A stretch of DNA of 64,000 bases from Anaerolineaceae bacterium (GCA_003598975.1 QZIJ01000124.1:1-64000), one strand, 5' to 3'; positions 19,483-28,264 are shown, counted from the stretch's first letter. The notes: a model not told the origin generated them from the sequence alone. Translations and numbers: made by a program.

Positions 19483-19582
19483 GGTAAAAATGCGCGATTT
19501 ATAGCATTTTTCCGGCTTCGAGTTTTTCTGTTCGTGGACAGAGTCCACGGGCGGGGAGATGTCTCAACGCGAACCGCTGGGC
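19483..19582 (+). repeat. attC-like element 3
   Basis: The central block CCGGCTTCGAGTTTTTCTGT and TCGTGGACAGAGTCCACGGGC spans 19512-19553. Its inner hairpin is TCTGT / ACAGA, where other copies have TCTGC / GCAGA, so the pair has changed on both sides. The core at 19576-19582 is GCTGGGC, one base from GTTRRRY. A MITE-like repeat lies between the preceding gene and this element. Confidence 0.65.
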
Positions 19583-19609
19583 AGCACAACGATAGGAGGT
19601 TTCTCTACC

Positions 19610-20071
19610 ATGCGTCACAACCGCAAAGAAGTTATCAAGCGTACGATCCAGGAGTTTGAACTTCTCGACCGTCTCGTTGCCAACCTTACCGACGAAGAAT
19701 GGAATCGATTGTTGCGCCGTTCTGAATCCAAAGACCCCTGGACTGTCAAAGATGCACTCGCGCACATTACCCATTGGAAGGCCGACGTTGCCCGTTCTGC
19801 CAGGAGACAGCGCAGGCCAATGGAAACCAAACTCAATATAAACGAGGGAAACCATCTCGTTTACCTGCGTTGGCACAATCGCCCTCCCCAGGAGGTCCTG
19901 GCTTGGCACAGGCAAGTTCACAAGGATGTTCTGACCGCATTGGAAGAGGCGCCTGAAGAATGGTTTAGTGGGAGAGAGCGTGGACCAGATTGGCCTGGAG
20001 ACCTTGACGGGCATTCCGCCTATCACCGCGTGAAAGATATTGAATCGGCGTTGAAGAAGACAGAAAAGTAA
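19610..20071 (+). CDS. DinB / maleylpyruvate isomerase-like four-helix protein (cassette-like gene)
   Basis: This small soluble protein of 153 residues has the four-helix look of the DinB/ClbS-DfsB superfamily. The WTVKDALAHITHWK segment near residue 45 and the C-terminal GHSAYHRVKDI supply histidines that could bind metal. Members include detoxification and self-protection enzymes, but the specific reaction is not visible. AGGAGG lies 9 bases before the chosen ATG; an earlier in-frame ATG at 19559 falls inside the attC-like element. It stands alone between two such elements. Confidence 0.8.
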   Translation: MRHNRKEVIKRTIQEFELLDRLVANLTDEEWNRLLRRSESKDPWTVKDALAHITHWKADVARSARRQRRPMETKLNINEGNHLVYLRWHNRPPQEVLAWHRQVHKDVLTALEEAPEEWFSGRERGPDWPGDLDGHSAYHRVKDIESALKKTEK

Positions 20072-20077
20072 ACGCTG

Positions 20078-20195
20078 CCCACTGTTAAAAAACGGCGTCA
20101 GGGATAATGGGCGAGTAAGTTGAGATTTGGCCTCGAGTTTTTGCGTTCGCGGACAGAGTCCGTGGGCGCTTGGCGAAACCCTGACGCCATCCGCT
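20078..20195 (+). repeat. attC-like element 4
   Basis: Perfect 10-bp arms GGCGTCAGGG (20094-20103) and CCCTGACGCC (20179-20188) enclose the shared block (TTGGCCTCGAGTTTTTGCGT, TCGCGGACAGAGTCCGTGGG) and GCTTGGCGAAA. A GTTRRRY core at the right end is not clear (CTTCAGCATA region). The next gene starts about 30 bases later. Confidence 0.65.
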
Positions 20196-20224
20196 CTTCA
20201 GCATACAATCGGAAAACCCTTTTC

Positions 20225-20857
20225 ATGGCTCTGATCATTTTTGATTACGATGGCGTCCTTGCAGACACGCTTGACGATCTCCTTCTATTCGGGCAGAGAG
20301 CCTGCGATCAATTGGGCATAAAGCATTCGGTGACAAAAGCCGACTTAAACGATCTTGAAGTCATGTCTTTTGCGTCTTATGGGCGGGCATGTGAAGTCCC
20401 TGAACATCTGGTTGACGAGTTTGTCAAAATCTGTTTAAACTTTTTCGCAGAAAAGAAATCCCCACCAGCCATCTTCGCAGGTTTGGGCGATGTCCTCAGA
20501 TCCCTTTCCGCCAATCACAAGATCGCGATTGTGACAACAAATTCATCGCAGAATGTGAATGCTTTTCTCGTTCAGCACGGATTGGATGGCCTCATCCATG
20601 CCGTGTATGGCATGGATTCGTCTGGTTCCAAGGCACAGAAAATATCGCTGGCGCGAAATCGGCTTCTGGAAAATGACAGGCGAGAATCTGTATTCATGGT
20701 TGGAGATTCCCTGAGCGACGTCCTTGCTGCAAAAGAGGCGTCAGTGACCAGTGTTGCAGTGACATGGGGGCATCAGGGTTTGAAAAATTTACTTCGCGGC
20801 AATCCTGACTACATAATCAACTCTCCGCATGAACTGATTGAAATTATTGAGCAATAG
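20225..20857 (+). CDS. HAD-superfamily phosphatase (cassette-like gene)
   Basis: This 210-residue hydrolase has the HAD motif I DYDGVLAD (nucleophile Asp7, second Asp9), motif II TTNSS near residue 100, a motif III lysine in SKAQK, and motif IV GDSLSDVLAA near residue 160. It resembles phosphoglycolate phosphatases and beta-phosphoglucomutases. The substrate is not clear. The in-frame extension to 20120 reads into the attC-like element and has no family character, so I used the ATG at 20225. It is the last gene of the first cassette cluster and ends at a terminator facing the HD-GYP gene. Confidence 0.88.
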   Translation: MALIIFDYDGVLADTLDDLLLFGQRACDQLGIKHSVTKADLNDLEVMSFASYGRACEVPEHLVDEFVKICLNFFAEKKSPPAIFAGLGDVLRSLSANHKIAIVTTNSSQNVNAFLVQHGLDGLIHAVYGMDSSGSKAQKISLARNRLLENDRRESVFMVGDSLSDVLAAKEASVTSVAVTWGHQGLKNLLRGNPDYIINSPHELIEIIEQ

Positions 20858-20881
20858 AACAGGAGACCTGAACAAAACATA

Positions 20882-20918
20882 AAGCCCCCGAGCGGATTTT
20901 CATCCCTTGGGGGCTTTC
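20882..20918. terminator. Bidirectional terminator between convergent genes
   Basis: AAAGCCCCC pairs with GGGGGCTTT around a 19-base loop. It lies between the + strand phosphatase stop and the - strand HD-GYP stop, with A/T runs on both sides, so it can serve both. Confidence 0.85.
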
Positions 20919-20961
20919 GATGGGCGGACACGCGGATCTGTCTCAACGGGTCCCAGTGCCA

Positions 20962-23900
20962 CTATCGGTTTTCGAGGAATATTTTTACAACTTTGGGGTC
21001 GAAGTGTTTGCCAGCCTGACTTTCAATGTAGCGGTATGCTTTCTCGTTCGGCCACGCACAACGATATGGGCGGTCAGATGTTAGCGCGTCGAAGACATCC
21101 ACCACGGCAAATACTCGCGCGGCGAGAGGAATTTCCTCGCCCCTGAGGCCGCGCGGATAACCGCTGCCATCCCAATGTTCATGGTGACAGTAGGGAACTT
21201 CCAATGCATCCTCGAGGTACGCAATGGATTCGAGCATGTGGTAAGCGTAGGCAGGATGCTGGTGCATGATCTCCCATTCTTCTGTTGTAAGGGGGCCTTG
21301 CTTGAGTAGGATCGCATCGGGCACGCCCATTTTCCCAATATCGTGAAGCAGGGCGCCGCGTTTCAGGTTTAACATTTCCGACTCGTTCATCCCCAAACTC
21401 CCAGCAAGGTTCAAGGCCATTTCCATCACTCGGCGGGTATGGCCTTCGGTTTCCTTGTCGCGCAAATCCAAAGCGAGTGACCAGCCTTCGATGGTGGCAT
21501 CGTAGGCCAGGGTCAGATCAGCATTGGAGCGTTGCAGGTTTTCGAAGAGGTTGGCACTCTCGATGGCGATGGTTGCCTGAGTGGCAAGGGTTTCAAAGTA
21601 ATCGAGCCATTCCTTTTCTGGCTGGAAGGGTTTGCGGGTGAAGACCTCCAGCACGCCTTTGATCTGTCCCTTGGATACGAGAGAAGACACAAAGTATGCC
21701 ACGAATTTTTCATCTACCAACAGGGAGGAGCGGCTGAAAGTTTTTTCTGCCCGCCTCAAGTCGGGACAGGAAACGGTGCAATGGTCCCGGGCGGCGCGTC
21801 CTGCATAGCCGTCCCCGAGTCGGACTCGCGACTCCTTGATTCCGCGAGTTCTGAACCCGATTCCATGGGCATAATCGAGGGTATGTGTGATGGTGTCAAA
21901 TAGTAAGATGTCGGCGGCATCCACTTCAAGTTCATCCTTTACATTTTTCAACAATACATCAAGCGTAAGGTCCAGGTCAAAGTTCGTGCTGATGGCAAGA
22001 TCAATCTGATGCAAAGCCAGGAGGTGATGCAACTGTTGTATGGTCTGTTCATAGAGGATGACGCGATGGATGGCATTTGCGGCAATATCGGCGATTGCAG
22101 TCATCAGACGCAGTTCCTCTTCGAAAATGCTCGTGTGGCGGGCAATCCATAATGCGCCAATGGCCTTTTCGTGGGCGATCATGGGAACCGATGCCACGCA
22201 CACAGAATCACCAAGCAGGTCGGGACGATAGAAAAGCAAATCATGGTTCGCTCGATTGTTCAGGTATGGTTCTTTATTTGCAATCACCAAACTACTGATA
22301 CCGCTGCCTTGTGGGATGACCAGCCCGTTAAATCTCTCACCAACAACCCCGCGACCCATTTCAATTATAATGTCCTTGGTTTCGGGGTTTGGTAGTGCGA
22401 TCATGGATCCATCGGCGTCAAATAACGAGACCAACTGGTCAAGTAACACGGTAAGAATCTCTGACCTGGTGGTGGCTTTGCGTAGCGCCTGGCTCACTGT
22501 GATGATGGCGTCGCGCTCAAGTTCATGGTGCTTGCGCTCGGTGATATCTTCGATAAGAGAAGCAATGCGATACCCTTTTGCTGTCTTGATGGGGAAAATG
22601 GTTTGGTGGAAGTAGTGCTTTTCCTGACTGGATAGCGGATAAAACTCCATTTCGATCGGCTGATCGAACAAGTAAGACTTGCCAGTGCGCAAAGCATCCA
22701 GTATTCCCGTTTTGATCGTTTCGCGCCGTTCGGCGGTCGCCCGCTCCGGGGCGATGATTTTCATCATAATATCCCAGAGGGGATGCCCGAGCGCTTCACT
22801 TCGTCTCACCCCTGTCATTTTTTCGTAGGCGTGATTCCATTCAACAATGGTACCGCCTTCATCCGCCATCAAGATCCCTTCAGCGGATTGTTCGATAATG
22901 GTGCGAAATTTTTCCTCGCTCTTTGTCAGGGATTCCTCGATTTTTATTCGCTCTCTGAACTGGTGAATTCGTTCCAATGTGACGGCCATGTGACTAGCCA
23001 ATGCCATGAGGTAATCGCGTTCTGATGCAGTAGGGACTCGTACACCTTCTTCCGAGAATGTACCTGTGCCGATCGACCCCATATGCCTGTTGAACAAAAT
23101 GATTGGGATGTTTACAATTGTGCGATTGCCCAACTGCTTGACAATCTCCTTATTGACCCGCTCGTCTGTTTGGGCATCTTCAACCACCACGATATCCTTG
23201 GACTCGAGAATCTCCTCCAGCATACGGTCGCCTTTGATCGTTAAGGTTGCTACCCCTTCTTCAGACATGACAACTTCTTCGATCGGTCCCCCGGCAACGA
23301 TTGAATGCGCATATTGTTTATCTTCACTTATAAGGTAAACCCACAAGTTTTTGTAGCCAATGGTCGCTCTTACTTCGTCCTGGGCGGTATCCAGGACCTC
23401 GGCATAGGTCTGAGCCCGCTCCAGCCTCTTTGAAAGACGGAGCAAAGACTGGCTGTGCTTCTCGCGTTCCTGAAGATGCTCCTCGGCTCGCCGTCTTGTC
23501 TCAACCTCCTCTTTCAATCGCGAATTGGCGGCAAGCAGTTCTTGGGTCCGATCTGCCACTTCATTTTCCAATGTAATCCGTGCCTTTTGCAGTGCATCCC
23601 TCTGAAGGCGATTTTCCAGGGATAGCGCCATGAAGCTGGCCAGGTTGCTGATGAACGGCCTGTAAATCTCAAATGCACCCGGTTCACCTACATTGAAAGT
23701 AAAAAAACCAAAGTGATGGTACAGGGAAATGACTGGCTGGACCTGAAACCCCGGTTGGTCAGCCAGCCCGCATTTGAAATTAGGATCTGGCAAAAAAGGA
23801 GACAACTCTTTCTGCCCTGAGGACAGCATTCGTGATTTCCTGCATTCCTCGCAGATTTCAATTTTCATTGTCCCCTTCTGGATCGTTACACCTTGCAAGC

Positions 23901-24078
23901 AGACGCGGCAGGCATGGATTCCGGGAATGGTCAGCAGAGTCTCGGCGAAGAACTCGGCAATGTGTGGCAAATCTGGCAGAACAAAATCAATGTTTTGAGC
24001 CGCCAGAATCCGCGCCAAAACACGAGCGTCCACCTTTTGCCGGTCCCCGTTTTCGTCGCGATCTTTCCGCATCTTCAT
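20962..24078 (-). CDS. GAF/PAS sensor with HD-GYP phosphodiesterase output
   Basis: This 1038-residue protein probably degrades cyclic di-GMP. The C-terminal third has HDIGKMGVPD (about residue 910), HHEHWDGSGYPRGLRGEEIP and DVFDALTSDRPYR, the full HD-GYP set. Before it come a cysteine-containing N-terminal region (CRVCLQ, CEECRKS), a coiled coil near residue 180, a GAF domain, a PAS domain (about 390-510, IIEQSAEGILMADEGGTIVEWN) and two more GAF domains. It has no membrane helix. AAGGAG precedes the ATG. It follows the MEDS gene by 35 bases, so the two likely form an operon. The cysteines and MEDS partner suggest redox or small-molecule sensing, which is inference. Confidence 0.92.
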   Translation of the reverse strand: MKMRKDRDENGDRQKVDARVLARILAAQNIDFVLPDLPHIAEFFAETLLTIPGIHACRVCLQGVTIQKGTMKIEICEECRKSRMLSSGQKELSPFLPDPNFKCGLADQPGFQVQPVISLYHHFGFFTFNVGEPGAFEIYRPFISNLASFMALSLENRLQRDALQKARITLENEVADRTQELLAANSRLKEEVETRRRAEEHLQEREKHSQSLLRLSKRLERAQTYAEVLDTAQDEVRATIGYKNLWVYLISEDKQYAHSIVAGGPIEEVVMSEEGVATLTIKGDRMLEEILESKDIVVVEDAQTDERVNKEIVKQLGNRTIVNIPIILFNRHMGSIGTGTFSEEGVRVPTASERDYLMALASHMAVTLERIHQFRERIKIEESLTKSEEKFRTIIEQSAEGILMADEGGTIVEWNHAYEKMTGVRRSEALGHPLWDIMMKIIAPERATAERRETIKTGILDALRTGKSYLFDQPIEMEFYPLSSQEKHYFHQTIFPIKTAKGYRIASLIEDITERKHHELERDAIITVSQALRKATTRSEILTVLLDQLVSLFDADGSMIALPNPETKDIIIEMGRGVVGERFNGLVIPQGSGISSLVIANKEPYLNNRANHDLLFYRPDLLGDSVCVASVPMIAHEKAIGALWIARHTSIFEEELRLMTAIADIAANAIHRVILYEQTIQQLHHLLALHQIDLAISTNFDLDLTLDVLLKNVKDELEVDAADILLFDTITHTLDYAHGIGFRTRGIKESRVRLGDGYAGRAARDHCTVSCPDLRRAEKTFSRSSLLVDEKFVAYFVSSLVSKGQIKGVLEVFTRKPFQPEKEWLDYFETLATQATIAIESANLFENLQRSNADLTLAYDATIEGWSLALDLRDKETEGHTRRVMEMALNLAGSLGMNESEMLNLKRGALLHDIGKMGVPDAILLKQGPLTTEEWEIMHQHPAYAYHMLESIAYLEDALEVPYCHHEHWDGSGYPRGLRGEEIPLAARVFAVVDVFDALTSDRPYRCAWPNEKAYRYIESQAGKHFDPKVVKIFLENR

Positions 24079-24113
24079 GGCTTGCGTCTCCTTGCGCTAA
24101 ATCCATCCCTTTC

Positions 24114-24719
24114 CTATTTCAGATTGGCTTCCCCTGGCGTGATATAAAACGGATTTCTCACGATCTGTCCCTTGGCTATTATGAAAGGATGCACTTGAAG
24201 CACCTTGTACAACATCGCTCCGTCAAAACGACGCGCGTCATATTGGCACATCCCCACGCGTGGAAACGTATCGTTGATCGCATTAAGGCCGATTTCATAT
24301 TCCAGTATGCGCTCAGAGCCGGGAATGTCTCTAAGGGCCCATGTCATTTCTCCACAAACGCGCGACCCGCTGTAGCCAGCTACCCTGGCCGCGGCGTAAC
24401 GGGATACTGCATTGTTGATCACATCCTGTGGTACGAACCGACCGCTCGGACAGTACGCGTGCTCAGCTTCAATGATCCTGAAAGAATCTTCCTCCGTCTG
24501 TGGTAGTTCAATTCCCATTTCCACCAACCATGCATGGATATCTTCCGATGACGTCTCATCGGCAAAATAGCGGACAATGTTGCCTTCTTTGATGCCGGCG
24601 GCCAGGTATGCAGTGACGATTTTTCGTCGCTGTTCCTCATTGTCATAGATCATGCAGATGTGTTGACACTCTGGGATCCTTTCTGTTGTAAACCCCAAAT
24701 CCATTCCTTGGTTGTTCAT
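24114..24719 (-). CDS. MEDS-domain sensory protein
   Basis: This is a 201-residue cytoplasmic protein with the MEDS (methanogen/methylotroph, DcmR sensory) fold: QHICMIYDNEEQRRKIVTAY near residue 25, AAGIKEGNIVRYFADE near 45, and a closing region with YALxxHP-like YKVLQVHPFIIAKGQIVRNP. Family members bind small organic ligands or feed histidine kinases. AAAGGAGG lies 5 bases before the chosen ATG; a start six codons earlier lacks such a site. It is the first gene of the unit with the HD-GYP protein, so it may tune cyclic di-GMP turnover. Confidence 0.87.
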   Translation of the reverse strand: MNNQGMDLGFTTERIPECQHICMIYDNEEQRRKIVTAYLAAGIKEGNIVRYFADETSSEDIHAWLVEMGIELPQTEEDSFRIIEAEHAYCPSGRFVPQDVINNAVSRYAAARVAGYSGSRVCGEMTWALRDIPGSERILEYEIGLNAINDTFPRVGMCQYDARRFDGAMLYKVLQVHPFIIAKGQIVRNPFYITPGEANLK

Positions 24720-25106
24720 TTCGGCCTCCTTTGCCAAAACAGATTGATACTTTGTCAGCGCTCATACATTCCACGCGCAAAACAGCAAGACAAGTAAAAT
24801 GCCGTGGCGACAACCCGGAGTTCATCTTTAGCATATCATCATTTTGGAACTTTGGCTTGTTCGGCCAAAACCAATAGTGAATCCACCCCATACAACCCAG
24901 AGTATCGTCCCCCGCCTGTTCTCCCCGGTTGCAACACAACATAGAACCCTCCCGATGGAAGATAGGTTCCGCGCAAATTTTTCGATTTTCTCTATTTTGA
25001 CATATTTATGGCTTGTTGGGTAACCTTTTTAGGAATCTGTAAACTAAAACTCCCAGGCCGATGGTATCCGCCCGGGAGTTTTTTTAGCAGGCGCACAGGT
25101 TCACCT
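24720..25106. other. Intergenic region upstream of MEDS gene
   Basis: No gene is visible in these 387 bases. The right end carries the leuS terminator (25046-25085). The left part must hold the promoter of the MEDS/HD-GYP unit, but I see no hexamer pair good enough to name. Confidence 0.5.
25046..25085 (-). terminator. leuS terminator
   Basis: AAAACTCCC and GGGAGTTTT pair, with the stem extended by AGGC / GCCC, around a short loop. It lies about 20 bases after the leuS stop on the - strand and has T-runs on both sides, so it could stop transcription from either direction. Confidence 0.8.
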
Positions 25107-28031
25107 CTACACGACCACGCTCACCAACTTCCCCTTCACCACGATCACCTTCTTCGGCTCGCGTCCCTCCAGGAACTTCTGGACGTGTTCGCTTGCCAGC
25201 GCGGCGGACTTGACTTCCTCATCCGTCGCCTCAGCCGCGACGGTGATGCGGTCGCGTACCTTGCCGTTGACCTGTACGGGGATTTCGATGCTGTCCTCTT
25301 TTGTAGCGGACTCGTCCACGATAGGCCACATCTGTTGGTGGATGGAATACGGCTTGCCCAAACGCGCCCACAGTTCCTCGGCGATGTGCGGTGCGACAGG
25401 AGCCATCATCTTCAGGTAGATCTCCTGCGCTTCGTTCCACTCGGGGCTTCCAACTGCTCCTGCTTCGCGCTCCTTGTACATCTCGTTCAGCAACTCCATC
25501 AACGAGGAGATGATGGTATTGAACTCGAAATTCTCGAAGTCGCGCGTCACGCGTCGCAGGGTCTGGTGGACTTTTCGTCTCAAAACCTTTAGGGTCTCCG
25601 AAGACCCTAAAGGTTTCTTCTCTTCTTCCGTGAACAGAGTCCACGTGCGGCGAATCCAGCGCGCGCTTCCTTCAATCCCTTGTGAGTCCCACGGCGCGCC
25701 CATCTCCCAACGCGCGAAGAACATGATGTAGGCGCGAATCGTGTCCGCACCGTATTTTTCCACCAGCACATCGGGCGCGACGACGTTGCCTTTGCTCTTC
25801 GACATCTTATCGTTGTCTTCGCCCAGCACCATGCCCTGGTTGCGTAACTGCATCATCGGCTCGTTGCCCTCGGTGACGCCCGCGTCGCGCATGGCTTTGT
25901 GGAAGAAGCGCGTGTACAGCAGGTGCATGGTGGCGTGCTCGATGCCGCCCGTGTAGGTGTCCACGGGCATCCAGTAGTTGTACTCGGCCTCATCGAACGG
26001 ACCCTTGTCGTACTTCGGCGACAAATAACGCAGGTGGTACCACGACGAGCACATGAACGTGTCCATCGTGTCGGTCTCGCGCGTGGACGGTTCGCCGCAT
26101 ACGGGACAGGTCGCGTTCTTCCACGTGGGATGCAGTTTCAACGGCGACTCGCCTGTCGGCTTCCACTCCACGTCTTCGGGCAACTCGACGGGCAGTTGAT
26201 CTTCGGGGACGGGATTCCATCCGTGCTTCTCGCAATGGATCATCGGAATCGGCGCGCCCCAATAACGCTGACGCGAGATCAACCAATCGCGATAGCGATA
26301 GTTGACCGACTCTTTGCCGATGCCTTTTTCCTGCAACCAATCAATCACCGCGCTGATGCCTGGGTTCTTGCGTCCCTTCTGGTCATTGACCTTGGTCCCG
26401 TTGAACTGGGCGCTGTTGACCATCATACCCGCGCCGGAATACGCTTCGGACAAGGTGTCGCCGTCCAGTTGTACGGGCGGACGGCCGTCCGCCCGTACTT
26501 CAGGCTGGATGACGGGGATGATCTTCAAGCCGTACTTGCGGGCAAACGCGAAGTCGCGCTCATCGTGCGCAGGGACAGCCATGATAGCGCCCGTGCCGTA
26601 GGACATCAACACGTAATCCGCGATCCAGATCGGGATGCGCGCGTTGTTGACGGGGTTGACCGCGTACGCGCCTGTGAACACGCCCGTCTTTTCCTTGTCC
26701 ACGGCCTCGCGCTCGATATCCGATTGACGCGCCGCTTGCGCCTTGTATTCCTCGACCGCCGACTTCTGCTCGGGCGTGGTGATTTTGTCCACCAACGGAT
26801 GCTCAGGCGAGAACACCATAAACGTCGCGCCCCACAGCGTATCAGGCCGCGTCGTGAACACAGTGACCTGCGACTCCTCCACTGATAACTGCTCACTGAT
26901 CACTGAAAACTGAACTTCCGCGCCTTCCGAGCGGTTGATCCAATTTGTCTGCAACGTCTTCACCGTTTGCGGCCAGTCAATGCCGTCGAAGTTCAACAGT
27001 TCATCGGCGTACTTGGTGGTTTTGAAGAACCACTGCTCCAGGTCCTTCTTGATGACGGGCGTGCCGCAGCGTTCGCAGTGACGGTCATCGCCCCAGACCT
27101 GCTCGCGCGCCAGCGTCGTATTGCAGTTCGGGCAGAAATCCACAGGCGACATCTTGCGATAGGCCAGTCCCATCTTGTACAGTTTGATGAAGAACCACTG
27201 CGTCCAACGATAATATTCTGGGTCCGACGAAACCATCTCGCGTTCCCAATCGAACATCGTGCCCATCGAACGCATCTGCAGGCGCATCTTTTCGATGTTC
27301 GCGTACGTCCGCTTCATCGGATGGACGCCGTCTTTGATGGCCGCGTTTTCCGCGGGCAGGCCGAACGCGTCGAAGCCCATCGGGAACAGAACATTGAATC
27401 CCTTCATGCGCATGTAGCGCGCCCGCGCATCCGACGGCGTCATCGCGTACCAATGGCCGATGTGCAGGTCGCCGCTCGGGTAGGGCAGCATCGTCAACGC
27501 GTAGTGCTTCGGGCGGCTGTTGTCAATCACCGACCGATACAACTTGTCCGCGTCCCATTTATTCTGCCACTTTTTCTCGATGGCATTCGGGTTGTAGCGC
27601 GACTCGTCCACGGGCTTCTCTTCCTTCTTTACCGGGATAACCGCCTTGGGCGACTCCAATTTCTTGATGACCGCCTTGACCGCGTCCACGTGCGGGATGA
27701 CGGCCTTCGGCTTCGCGGGCTCGATCGCCGTCACTTTCCTCGTTCGCTTCGCCACTGACTTTTTAGCGGGCGCGGCCTTTGCAGGCGTTTTCCCCTTCGG
27801 GGACGATGTCTTGGCGACAGGTTTACTCGCCTTCGCCTTGCTGACGGGTTTCTTCGCCGCGACTGTCTTTTTAGCAACAGGCTTCTTCGCCTTGACGGAC
27901 GTTTTTGCGACGGTCTTCTTTGCCGCGGTCACCTTTTTGGCAACGACTTTCTTCTTCGTCACCTTCTTCTCTTTGGAAGACGATTTTGGCGTCGCCTTCT
28001 TTTTGGTCGTTTTCTTTTTTGCAGTAGCCAT
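25107..28031 (-). CDS. leuS: Leucyl-tRNA synthetase with Lys/Ala-rich N-terminal extension
   Basis: This 974-residue enzyme charges tRNA-Leu. The catalytic HIGH motif appears as LPYPSGDLHIGHWYA near residue 190 and KMSKS as DKMSKSKGN near residue 743, with the CP1 editing insertion between them and the C-terminal anticodon-binding and VNGKVRD-containing region at the end. The first 143 residues are unusual: a Lys/Ala/Val/Pro-rich, histone H1-like tail (KKTTKKK, AAKKPVSKAKASKPVAK) absent from ordinary LeuRS, which starts around RYNPNAIEKKW. GAGGTAAGA precedes the ATG, and the tail is in frame, so it is probably translated. Three repeat elements lie inside the frame. Expression is controlled by a T-box leader. 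Confidence 0.95.
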   Translation of the reverse strand: MATAKKKTTKKKATPKSSSKEKKVTKKKVVAKKVTAAKKTVAKTSVKAKKPVAKKTVAAKKPVSKAKASKPVAKTSSPKGKTPAKAAPAKKSVAKRTRKVTAIEPAKPKAVIPHVDAVKAVIKKLESPKAVIPVKKEEKPVDESRYNPNAIEKKWQNKWDADKLYRSVIDNSRPKHYALTMLPYPSGDLHIGHWYAMTPSDARARYMRMKGFNVLFPMGFDAFGLPAENAAIKDGVHPMKRTYANIEKMRLQMRSMGTMFDWEREMVSSDPEYYRWTQWFFIKLYKMGLAYRKMSPVDFCPNCNTTLAREQVWGDDRHCERCGTPVIKKDLEQWFFKTTKYADELLNFDGIDWPQTVKTLQTNWINRSEGAEVQFSVISEQLSVEESQVTVFTTRPDTLWGATFMVFSPEHPLVDKITTPEQKSAVEEYKAQAARQSDIEREAVDKEKTGVFTGAYAVNPVNNARIPIWIADYVLMSYGTGAIMAVPAHDERDFAFARKYGLKIIPVIQPEVRADGRPPVQLDGDTLSEAYSGAGMMVNSAQFNGTKVNDQKGRKNPGISAVIDWLQEKGIGKESVNYRYRDWLISRQRYWGAPIPMIHCEKHGWNPVPEDQLPVELPEDVEWKPTGESPLKLHPTWKNATCPVCGEPSTRETDTMDTFMCSSWYHLRYLSPKYDKGPFDEAEYNYWMPVDTYTGGIEHATMHLLYTRFFHKAMRDAGVTEGNEPMMQLRNQGMVLGEDNDKMSKSKGNVVAPDVLVEKYGADTIRAYIMFFARWEMGAPWDSQGIEGSARWIRRTWTLFTEEEKKPLGSSETLKVLRRKVHQTLRRVTRDFENFEFNTIISSLMELLNEMYKEREAGAVGSPEWNEAQEIYLKMMAPVAPHIAEELWARLGKPYSIHQQMWPIVDESATKEDSIEIPVQVNGKVRDRITVAAEATDEEVKSAALASEHVQKFLEGREPKKVIVVKGKLVSVVV
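25583..25616. repeat. Perfect palindrome inside leuS (1)
   Basis: AAACCTTTAGGGTCT and AGACCCTAAAGGTTT are exact inverted repeats around CCGA. The element is read in frame, adding roughly the residues KPLGSSETLKV near position 810. Related palindromes occur between genes at 62360-62389 and 62882-62941, so this is a dispersed repeat that entered the gene. Confidence 0.85.
26471..26498. repeat. Perfect palindrome inside leuS (2)
   Basis: GTACGGGCGGACGG is followed directly by its exact reverse complement, giving a 28-base perfect palindrome in the CP1 editing region (around residues 512-520, read as VRADGRPPVQ). Such perfection is not expected from codon use alone. Confidence 0.85.
26882..26913. 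repeat. Interspersed repeat fragment inside leuS (3)
   Basis: CTGATAACTGCTCACTGATC followed by ACTGAAAACTGAA is built from the CTGAT/ACTG units of a common intergenic repeat. In the leuS frame it reads FSVISEQLSV, near the start of the CP1 domain (about residues 373-383). Confidence 0.65.
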
Positions 28032-28207
28032 TCTTACCTCATTGAAAATAAGTTTCAGGTTTCAAGTTCCAGGTGTCAGGCCCATTGACCTTTGACTTTA
28101 GACTCTTGACTTCCCAAGGAGGCGCGCGACATCGTCGCCTTGTGCGAGAAGGCAGGACACCATCCAGCAACTGGATTTCAATCTTCGATTCATACGAGCC
28201 TCCTTTG

Positions 28208-28264
28208 CCTCGTCATTGCGAGGCGGTGTGGTTCCGCCGAAGCAATCCCCAATCTCGATTGCTT
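28208..28264. repeat. Dispersed CGTCATTGCGAGG-type repeat
   Basis: CCTCGTCATTGCGAGG and GAAGCAATC...GATTGCTT mark a partial copy of the repeat found complete at 51322-51405. It lies in the leader between the T-box terminator and leuS. It is transcribed with leuS when the T-box reads through. Confidence 0.7.

Noticed and set aside
20881-20962. Reading the small + strand frames around 20.9-21.1 kb as genes.
   Set aside because: They overlap the terminator and the well-supported HD-GYP coding region on the other strand.
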